From NCBI GenBank assembly GCA_029962745.1, contig CM057167.1, forward strand, positions 25,086,642-25,150,641: a stretch of DNA of 64,000 nt, in the 5' to 3' direction. Numbering within the stretch: the first letter of the stretch is position 1; each line of letters starts with the position of its first letter. Origin of the DNA: Echinometra lucunter. Its lineage: Eukaryota; Echinodermata; Echinoidea; Camarodonta; Echinometridae. This document shows positions 55,769 to 64,000 of the stretch, piece after piece. Below the pieces are notes generated by a model. That model was not told the DNA's origin. It ran no database searches and was given only the letters and a program-made list of their open reading frames with translations. A program made the translations under genes and the position numbers.

Positions 55769-56664
55769 ATGCCTCCGCCCACTGTAGGTGGTTGCCGGAG
55801 GCGTTATGTTTTCGGGTCGTCCGTCCGTCCCGTTTTCGTTCTTGCGATAACTTAAGAACCATTTGATGGATCAACTTCAAACTTAGCTTGTGTATGCATA
55901 TGGGAGGGGCAATGATCTGATTAGATTTTGGAGTCTCAAGGTCAAAGGTCAAGGTCATAGAGGTAATAATACACATATAAATGGCTCGTTCTCACGTTAA
56001 CTTAAGAACCATTTGACAGATTGGCTTCAAACTTGGCTCATGTATGCATATGGGAGGGGCAATGATGTCATTAGATTTTGGAGTCTCAAGGTCAAAGGTC
56101 AAAAGTCATAGAGGTCATTATGTACATAGAAATGGTTCGTTCTTGCGATAACTACACAACCATTTGACGGATCAACTTCAAACTTGGCTCATTTATGCAT
56201 ATGTGAAAGACAATGATCTGATTAGATTTTGGGGTCTCAAGGTCAAAGGTCAAAGGTCATAGAGGTCATTATGTACATAGAAATGGTCCGTTCTCACGAT
56301 AACTCAACAACCATTTGACGGGGAAGCTTCATACTTGGCACATGTATGCATATGGGAGGGACAATGATGTGATTAGATTTTTGGGTCTCAAGGTTAAAGG
56401 TCAAAGGTCGTAGAGGTCATTATATACATGAAAATTGTTTGTTCTTGCGACAACTTAACTACTCTGTGACGCTTTATCTCCAAACTTGGCTCATGTATGC
56501 ATATGGAAGTCTCATAATTGTCTCATTAGATTTGGGGGTCACAAGGTCAAAGATGTCATTTTATACATGAAAATAGAAAAATCAACATAAATGTGCCATA
56601 TATTTCCAATCTGGCAATTGTGGAGGCATAAATTTCGACCGCGCGTGGTCGAGGATTCATCTAG
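55769..56664 (+). mobile_element. Helitron-like non-autonomous element, copy 2
   Basis: Same family as at 48.0 kb: ATGCCTCCGCCCACTGTAGG at the 5' end, then five or so core units of about 120 bp, then TTCGACCGCGCGTGGTCGA as a 3' hairpin (one pair lost) and GATTCATCTAG followed by T. It has more core units than copy 1, so the core expands or contracts. Confidence 0.82.
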
Positions 56665-58059
56665 TTAGATTTTGTAATTAGATTTTTTTCAGTCTGCAAA
56701 TATATTGTTTTCTCTTCTCTTTTTCAATTTAACCTGATAATCAAGTGCTGTATTTACCAGTGAGATTAATTTGTAACTCCTGTAATAAGAAAAGAGTTTA
56801 AAATCCAAATGTATTGTTTTCACATCTCTTCATAGTTCTAAATTTCTTATCAAAATCTTTATGTTCATCATTTAGTTTTGCCAGTTAGCTTGCTATGATA
56901 CCTAGAATTTCTGTCCCTCATGATGGAAGCATTATTTCATGTTTTGATGTAAAGCAGTTTAGCTTGGGATAAATACTATTACTCATGATTACGATGAAAA
57001 AGATGTCGTATCATATTACCCTCATAATAGGAGAAAAGTACTTTCAAAGCGAAGAAAGCAAACAAGAATTGCAACCAAATCTTGTTTGGCGATGCCGTTG
57101 AACGTGACAGTATTGCAGAGTCCCTGAATAGCCCTCGTGCGAGCAATCGAGTCGAAGCGCAGGTATTGTCTATCACCAGGCACGCCTGCGCTTGTGCTTG
57201 CATGGCATGGATGTGGGAGGGAAAATAATAGGGTATCCTGGAGGAAAGAAATGAGACAAAATGGGTTTGTTTGCGAGCGGGAATCAAATAGTATTTACTC
57301 AGAAGGTATGAACTTTTCTGCCTCTGGCCTCCTTCAGAAAGCAGTAATTGCCTCAAAAACTGGAGAATCATAATGATATGCCGTAAAGTGTTGTCAGCTT
57401 CTGCTTTCTGCATATCGTAACTCATAGAGTAGGCTTACTGTATCCTTGAGTGTCTGCAGCTCTTATTTTTCACGCCCACTTCCACACTTTTACAGGTATC
57501 ATTGGCTTAATTGTGCCTCAGCTCCTTCTTTTTGTGAGATAGTTTTACCATGTCATGTGTTGATGAAGCTTGAGCAAGTAAATTATGAAAGATATGCAAA
57601 TGTCAAGAACGATGTTTGTTTGCTGCATATATTGACAGATATTTGCTGACTGCAAAATACATCTTTGACATTTGAGCTAGAGAAAGAACTTTGAACACAG
57701 TGAGAACAAAATGAAGAAAAGATAGGAAAGGTGTTCCTAAATGGAAGAAATTGTTTTCTCCACATATAGAAAAATAGATTATCCCATTGCACCTAATGCA
57801 AAAATGTCATCCCCTTTAGAATAAATGAAACCTAATAAAAGTGCCAAATAGGGAGAAACTGAGTTTGAAGTTTGTGTTGAATAATTCAAATGAAAGTGTC
57901 AGCATTTATTGTTTTTTGGAGCATTTTTAATATAAATTTGGCAGTTTCATAGAACTTTTGTGTGGCTTTTAGGGTGTAACTTTTTATCCATGCTTGTGTA
58001 ATTGTCTATTGTAATGCATTCTGTCCATTTGTATGATGGAAGATGAGTATTAAGAGACT

Positions 58060-58140
58060 GAGAAAGAAGAAAAGAGAGAGAGAAAAGGAGGAGAAAGAGA
58101 GAGAGAGAGAGAAAGAAAGAAAGAGAGAGAGAGGGAGAGC
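58060..58140. repeat. GA-rich microsatellite
   Basis: GAGAGAGAAAGAAAG and similar words over about 80 bp. Confidence 0.85.
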
Positions 58141-59156
58141 ATGGGAAGTTGTTTGAAAAGAAGCACGTATGATATCAAAGTCGGTGAAAAACCATTAATA
58201 CCACATTCACAAAGCCATGTGTTCTTTGTAAATCTTGCTTTTGTCACCCCAGAAGAGCAATAATCGCGAAAAGGTGACACTGATACGAGCCGAGCAAACA
58301 TCTATTGTGCAGACGACTGCGCAAAGTAGGTCAAGTTGGCATTGCCATGGAAACCAAGTCATAAAGATGCTAAAAGCTTCTGCAACGATCGTGATTTTTC
58401 GTTGTCAGGGGGAGATAAATTGAGGGGATAAAAGGGAAGCGATGGAGAAGCCTAAGCCCAACGCGAGGATTAATGGCTGGGATTAAGTAGTGTTCTGAAA
58501 GGTTCTCATCCTGCTTGATTGAAAATGAAATCCTACGCTGCATATTTCCCCAAGTGCTTCGATAGAAATCATGGAAAATCCTTAAAAAGTTGCTCAGAGA
58601 AAAGTTTGGTCTCAAACCATCTCAAGAGAGAAGTTTATGAAGCTGAAAAACTAGAGAGATTTACATTCATGTGCTATTTTTGTTCTTTTCTTAATATACC
58701 TGACATATAATGATGCAGTTGTATTGACATGCTGCTTTATTTCCTCAGAACTTTTTGTTGTGACTGCCATGAAGCCATATTTGCAATCAAAACTGTCTGT
58801 TGTGGCCACCGAGGGTTACTGCTACAATTCACCCTTATGTACAGGTGGCCTTGATATTGATATGCACAGTATAGGTTAATCCCTCATCCTTATCACACCG
58901 TTTGTCTCATGATGTACATATATCTCAAGAACAAGCTACATTATGTAATGATATGAAATATGATTTGTACGATTTCACTCAAGGCTTTCCAGTGAGTTTT
59001 TCTTCTTTTTTTTTTTAAGGGGGGGGGGGGATCCATATTATGAAGTTTAGGGTTTGTATACATATTATCGTAGTCCAATTAATTAGGATTTCTGAATTGG
59101 GGAGGGGGGAGGGGAGTGGAATTAGAATTTTGATGCCCATGTGTCTGGAGTGTCTG

Positions 59157-59656
59157 TTAAAGGCATTGGCTAACTTTGTGAGTAGCTGATTTAAAAAATT
59201 CTCAAACTAAGATGAAACATGTGTATGAGTACTTGTATTTGTACTCAAAAACCCTGAAACCAACCATAATTTGGAATGAAAAAGTTTAAGTTAGACGCAA
59301 GCGGCGATTTTATTATCCTTCGTCTCACGAGACAATCACTAAGAGGACCACTTTGCTTGAATTTGAAAATGCTGTTATGGTGCCTCCTCCCGCTGCGTGA
59401 TACGCCAATACACACAGTACGGTAAGGTGAGTCATACGCGCATGCGCACTCCTTATGTCTATTCTGTGCAACCGACCATTGTATATTTTTCAAACATTGG
59501 TTCACATTTTTGATATTTAAAAATACTTCCTGTGGATATTATACTTTGAAACTTTCAGACTGGTATTTTTACACTATAACCCTTATATTTATCCCATTTT
59601 CAAGTAACAAAACAAGATTTTTAAAAAATCATAACAATGTTAACCATTGTCTTTAA
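59157..59656 (+). mobile_element. TTAA-flanked MITE (AGGCATTGGCTAAC family), copy 4
   Basis: TTAAAGGCATTGGCTAAC to GTTAACCATTGTCTTTAA. Very close to the copy at 27.3 kb (for example CAAGCGGCGATTTTATTATC and CGTGATACGCCAATACACAC). Confidence 0.9.
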
Positions 59657-59861
59657 TGTCAAGCCCTAGTAGATATACGGTGAGATTATATTCATAAATT
59701 GAATTTGTATACACCCCCCCCCCTCGTATGTTGAGGGGGAGGGGTGACTAACAAGTGAAAACTTATTAGGTAAATGACCTTTAACTACACCATGTACATG
59801 TATGTATCCATTCTTGAAGCAAAATTACTAGAATATCGTGCATCAACTCATTGATACAGAT

Positions 59862-60272
59862 TGTATTCCTGACAGGAATTATTTAAAGCCTAATTTGATC
59901 AGCTTTTATTCTTCAAATTGGCAACACCAACATTTTTATTTTATTGCTACATTTTTCTTATAAAACGTCATGTATCTGAAATGAATATAAATTGACAGAA
60001 ATTATGATGAAAAGTCAAAAAGTTGCCAATTTGCAGGGGAAAATGGCGATTTTAAACTTTCTATCACATTGCCAATTTAAGGATTTTAATGCTTATTTTC
60101 CTTTAAAAAATTTTCAGCATCACACAACAAATATTGACGCAACCAAAATGGGCACAGTTTGTGTAGAATTTTTTGCTCTTCTGCTCATGTATTTGGTATG
60201 ATATTTAGGTCTTTGCATCAAAAGATATTAGGCCAAACCACAAAATGTGGACCTCTGTCACGAATGGGTTAA
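59862..60272 (+). mobile_element. MITE (CCCATTCGTGACAG family), copy 12, left end eroded
   Basis: The left end reads ATTCCTGACAGG without TTAACCC; the right end CTGTCACGAATGGG + TTAA is perfect. It ends about 100 bp before the GALNT exon at 60375, so it is the closest transposon to a coding exon. Confidence 0.85.
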
Positions 60273-60374
60273 GCAATGAATGTTGCTTTCAGGATTATTA
60301 TACATTTCATTCAGTAATAAAACTTAACATCTTATTTCTGGATGATTTGTATTTTCTTTTCTGTTTGTCTTTAG

Positions 60375-60555
60375 ATATGGATGTGTGGAGGAACATTAGA
60401 GATCGTCACATGCTCGCACGTGGGTCACGTCTTTAGAAAATCAACGCCTTACACGTTCCCGGGTGGCACGGGGCGAATCATCAATCGTAATAACCAGAGA
60501 TTAGCAGAAGTCTGGATGGATGATTTTAGGAATTTCTATTATAGAATATCACCAG
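60375..60555 (+). CDS. GALNT1: GALNT1/13-like exon with HVGH metal site and catalytic loop
   Basis: This 181-nt exon begins after tgtctttag in phase 0 and ends one base into a Gly codon before gtaagaac. It encodes [21 protein letters not shown], then [19 protein letters not shown], then [20 protein letters not shown]. The second His of HVGH is the third metal ligand known from mammalian GalNAc-T1. The following PYTFPGGT stretch belongs to the flexible loop that closes over UDP-GalNAc. All of these residues are intact, so the encoded enzyme looks catalytically competent in this part. The family continues with a linker and a C-terminal ricin-type (QXW) lectin domain. None of that is visible in the remaining 3.4 kb, so the next exon lies beyond the window. 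The donor is followed almost at once by a run of 14 Cs. Confidence 0.96.
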
Positions 60556-60937
60556 GTAAGAACCCCCCCCCCCCCTCCTTATAAATTGGTATTTCTCTCA
60601 ATTCAGATCAAATCTCTCAAAATTTATTCCTTTTTTTATGTTGAATGCTTCACAGAATACATGTACATGTACATAAGCAGTGGCTTCACACTAACTTTTT
60701 TTGTAGCGGGTCCAACAGAAAAATTGTATCTTAATTCATTACCCCTTTCTTTAAAAATTCTTTTTTTTATGGATCAGGATTTTTATTTTAGGCTCCAGTG
60801 TGTACTGGATACCTGTTAGTATCAAACCCTGCATACTATTGTGGAATCTGGAGGGAGAGGTTACCTGCACCACCCCTCCCCTTGAAATGACCAAAAGGTT
60901 TGGGAATGAGGGGAGAGATAGGGATAGGGAGAAGGCA

Positions 60938-61135
60938 ACAACAAGGTGTCGTAGTCGAATGGTTTCAAAAACTTGACTGGAAAACATGAAGATTATGGGG
61001 TTTGATCCCTAGCATGGGATTTACACGTATGTTCTTGAGGAAGGCATTTTATCTACGTTCTCTTTTATTGTACATTGAATAAATTATCGTGCTATAGGCA
61101 TATTAATATCAACATGTGTTTTTCTTGAAATAAAA
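60938..61135 (+). mobile_element. tRNA-derived SINE, second type
   Basis: GTGTCGTAGTCGAATGGTTT (A-box like) and GGGGTTTGATCCC (B-box like) are about 45 bp apart, followed by GTTCTTGAGGAAGGCATTTT and an A-rich end at 61130-61141. The head resembles a long-variable-arm tRNA such as Ser or Leu. It lacks a paired acceptor stem, so it is not a tRNA gene. Confidence 0.7.
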
Positions 61136-62749
61136 AAAAAATGATAACTTGCGAAGGACACTGTCATCACTCCCTTCAGCCAATGGCTTCGTACAAGTTC
61201 CTTTAGTAAAATTCCTAAGGTACAATTCTCAAGGAGGAACACTTGATCAAGGAAAAATCAAAAATATATATTTTTAGACAGGTTACTTTTTGTTCAGCTA
61301 AATGCCAACATCAGTTTTCACTGGAATTTTTTCTAGCAAATTTCCCCAAATCTCTGTCAACTGGTGATCAGTTCATGGTGTGTAATATGCTTCTTCCTTA
61401 AATACTTGAATAAATTATTTGCATATTTACATTTTGCAGTCATGCTTTCAAGTACTGAGCCATAGCTTATAATTTGTTCTGACATATCTTGCAGCGATTA
61501 GATATTTTCTCTTTGACATATGCAGTATTAGGCGCATTTACGATTGTCAGGCCAAAAAAGGGTTGAGGTTTATTAACAGTGTCATGCAAACATTGTCCTT
61601 TTATTAAAGAGTATTGTTTAGAATCCTTTCATTAAAGCTACTTAGAACTCAAGCTCCATTAAGCAGCAGTACGGCTCCAGCAGAAAATTGAACGGCTGTA
61701 GCCTAACCAGGGAAAATTCAGCTAAGGAAATGAAAATTGTGAATGATGTCTGCTGTTGGCCATTAAGGCCCGGAGTCGATCAGCGGTTGGAGTTTACACG
61801 AGGGCTTGTCGTCTAGGGTTACGTGTCCATTTGTCAGAGTGGTTTGGGTGTTGTTTCTGTAAGACATCATTACAGGGCCACTTTGTATGATTTGATTGTG
61901 CATCTGTGACAGGTTTGGGGAAAGCGATTGGCAACAGAAGAGCTTTTCAACATGGATCTGTCTATTTGGGTTTGATTGCCTCCCTCTCGTCATCTCTCCC
62001 TCTCTATCTCTCCTCTGCCTCTCATGCTATCCCTTAATATTTTTCCTCCCTTTTTCACACCCTCCTCTTAGTTCTTTGTTCTCTATGTTATCTGTTTCTT
62101 TTACCTATTCTTCTCCTCTTTCTTTCATCTTTGTTTCTTTTTATTTCTGTTTATTTTTTTTTCCTATCTGTGTCCACCCTCTCACCTGCCCATCCTTGTC
62201 TCTCTCTCTCTCTTTTCCTTCCACAGTCTTGCTCCTCTTTTCTCTTTAATACTTTAAGTTAGATTTTTCTTAACCTCTGTCTCATCTATATTATCTAACT
62301 CTTTCTCATTTTATTATCTTTCTCCGTTTTTCTGTCTGTCTCTCCCCCAATTTACTGCTATATACCCATAGACATATGATAAATTTACTAAACGAAAAGC
62401 AGCATGCATGGATATCATTACACGAATAGCATTAGGCCCCTCCTCTTTCGGATCACTTGAAGGGGCCGATAAGCACCCGTTATCAACATGATATCGATAA
62501 CACTGTTGCATTATTCATATCTATCGCGCATATCAGTTTTATTGTGACACTTTAATTTAATGCACATTTGTTGAGCATTTATTACACATGCGGTATTAAG
62601 CTGATGGGCCTGATGTTTCAAAATGCTACTCGTGGGAAGCATCTTACAACATGAATTATTCATTTCTTATCATGAATATTGATGGGTGCTTAGGTCGGCC
62701 TTCTAATGAATTTGGACAAAATGGCGGAGCTTGAGGGGCCTGTATATAC

Positions 62750-63091
62750 CTCTCCTTCTCTCTCTATCTGTCCTTCTAGTCTGCCTCCCTCTCTTTAGAT
62801 GTCTTATCAGCTCTATGCACCTGTGTATCTGTATATCTATTCTTGTCTTGGTCTCTTTACATCACATACTAATCAATCAGCATTGAATCGTGTTCTATCC
62901 ATCTTCCTACTTCTGTCATTTGTCTCCTGCTCTCTGCCCCTCTCTCTTTCTCTTTCTTTCTTTCTCTCTCTCTCTCTCTAGCTGTTTTGTCTATAATCTC
63001 TCTTGTATGTTTCTCTTTTGATACATCACACTCTAATTGGTCAGCACTGAATTATGTTCTACCCATCTCCCTACTTCTGGCCTTTGTCTCC

Positions 63092-63127
<36 letters not shown>

Positions 63128-63850
63128 CTGTTGGCTGCCTAATTTATCATCCTGACCCTTTGTCTTCGTCTCTGTTGTTGCATGTCTCTTTATATCACTC
63201 TAATTGGTTGGTGTCAGTTTTGTACCATCCATTTTCCTATTTCTCATCTTTTTTTTTTTTATTTCCCTCGTACCTTCATTCTCAATGTGAGTTTCCAGAT
63301 TTGTTCCCTTCCTCTCTAAGTGCTCTCACACCTACCTGATCAGGAAAAATACCCATGAAATTACAAGAACCTTTTCAGGCCCAGAAATACCCGATAATTA
63401 TTTCGTGCATTCAAACCTCCCCGAACCAGACCTCCACGGGAAAGTTCCCATAGTTATGAGCATATGCAATACAGTTCATGCGCTAGTGTTTGATGGGATA
63501 GAAGTTCTCGTAATTTGCTTTCAGACTGCAAATATTCCTGTGACCTTGGAGAAAGTTTGCGTAATTTGAGAAAGTACCTGTTAAACTAAGTATTTTTCTA
63601 TGGGGATATTACGAGTACTTTTGATTCACACTGGCAGAAATGCCATGTATTTTTCCTGATTGAGTAGGTGTGAAAGCATCTTCTCTCTCTCTTTCACTCT
63701 CCAGCTGTCTATTTAAATGTCCTCATGCCTCCATCCATGTCCTTGTGTAACTCTTTAGGGTTACATCACCCTAAAAGACGATGTCCAATCTAGTTTTCAT
63801 CCATTTTCTGACTTCACTCTGTCTCCCCCCTCCCCCCCTCCTTGTCCTCG
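62750..63850. repeat. CT-rich tandem array, about 167-bp units, with a transposon inside
   Basis: TCAGCATTGAATCGTGTTCT, CCATCTTCCTACTTCTG and TTGTCTCC recur at about 62875, 63040, 63208 and 63781. Each unit also carries a (CT)n run and a TACATCAC(A/T)CTAAT word. The interval between the third and fourth units holds the transposon at 63319-63680. Confidence 0.8.
63319..63680. mobile_element. Deletion derivative of the 18.5 kb transposon
   Basis: Ends TGCTCTCACACCTACCTGAT and inverted TGAGTAGGTGTGAAAGCA. Follows the 18.5 kb element on both sides (CAGGAAAAATACC, ATAGAAGTTCTCGTAATTTG, GACCTTGGAGAAAGT) but lacks its central 470 bp with the Myb/SANT-like frame. The junction lies near GCATATGCAATACAGTTCAT. 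Confidence 0.85.
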
Positions 63851-64000
63851 CTTCTCACACTCTGTTTCATTTTTCCCTTCTCTCTCTACCACTCTCTCTT
63901 CCCCTCCATCTCAATTCTATCTCTTTCTCTCTTCCACTGTCTCTCCCTTCCTCTTCCCATCTCTCTTTGTTTGTCTATTTCTCTAACTCCTTTGTCTCAC

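Larger units (their letters stand above)
54049..60374 (+). other. GALNT intron, 6.3 kb
   Basis: The intron is bounded by gtaagtgt and gtctttag, phase 0. It contains a hAT-like MITE, telomere-like degenerate repeats, a Helitron-like element and two TTAA-flanked elements. Between about 56670 and 59150 I see mostly unique AT-rich sequence plus a short GA tract at 58060-58140. An antisense open frame of 148 codons at 56979-57425 matches nothing I know and is not called as a gene. Confidence 0.9.
60556..64000 (+). other. GALNT intron, 5' part only (continues beyond window)
   Basis: The intron starts with gtaagaac in phase 1. I searched the following sequence by eye for the linker and lectin-domain exon expected next in the family and found none. 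The stretch 61131-62700 is unremarkable AT-rich, then pyrimidine-rich, sequence with no recognisable gene or repeat unit. Confidence 0.85.

Noticed and set aside
56979..57425. 148-codon reverse-strand frame in the second intron
   Set aside because: No known motif and composition like the surrounding intron. Could be tested with cross-species comparison, but no support here.

Overview
This is a eukaryotic, AT-rich, intron-dominated window, probably from a marine invertebrate deuterostome, with a sea urchin or other echinoderm as the best guess. The coding exons are flanked by canonical GT/AG splice sites and separated by introns of 6-15 kb. The rest is dense with short palindromic DNA transposons, tRNA-derived SINEs, Helitron-like elements with minisatellite cores, and microsatellites. 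The organism assignment is an inference from exon similarity and repeat style. No diagnostic marker gene is present.

One protein-coding gene is supported: a polypeptide N-acetylgalactosaminyltransferase of the GALNT1/GALNT13 type on the + strand. Three consecutive exons are visible (39009-39179, 53931-54048, 60375-60555). Their phases match perfectly (2, 0, 1) and they encode the central and C-terminal part of the catalytic domain, including the WGGEN Gal/GalNAc-T motif and the metal-binding HVGH motif. Exons for the N-terminus (membrane anchor, stem, first half of the GT-A fold) were not found in the 39 kb upstream. The C-terminal ricin-type lectin exons are not in the last 3.4 kb, so the gene runs off both ends.

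Layout: 1-39008 is upstream intron or flank made of repeats. It holds tandem arrays at 3.0, 5.7-6.9, 10.1, 13.6-15.2, 17.4-18.2 and 30.5-32 kb. It also holds many DNA transposons, including a Myb/SANT-bearing element at 18.5 kb, and a SINE split by two transposons at 37-38.4 kb. The first GALNT exon lies at 39.0 kb, followed within 1 kb by decayed partial copies of its own 3' end. The 14.7 kb intron to 53.9 kb contains more TTAA-flanked elements, a long palindrome at 43.2 kb, a Helitron-like element at 48.0 kb and a cluster of three copies of one MITE family at 51.5-53.2 kb. The 6.3 kb intron holds a second Helitron-like element at 55.8-56.7 kb and two more TTAA elements. The last 3.4 kb holds a SINE, a pyrimidine-rich tandem array and a deletion derivative of the 18.5 kb element.

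The most interesting signals are: (1) degenerate tandem duplicates of the GALNT exon inside its own intron; (2) a TTAA-specific MITE at 33.1 kb whose two ends join different TTAA sites, with the 39-bp stretch between those sites present on both sides; (3) two unrelated Helitron-like families that both carry arrays of AGGTCA direct repeats in their minisatellite cores; and (4) several transposon insertions dated by empty sites in neighbouring tandem units.
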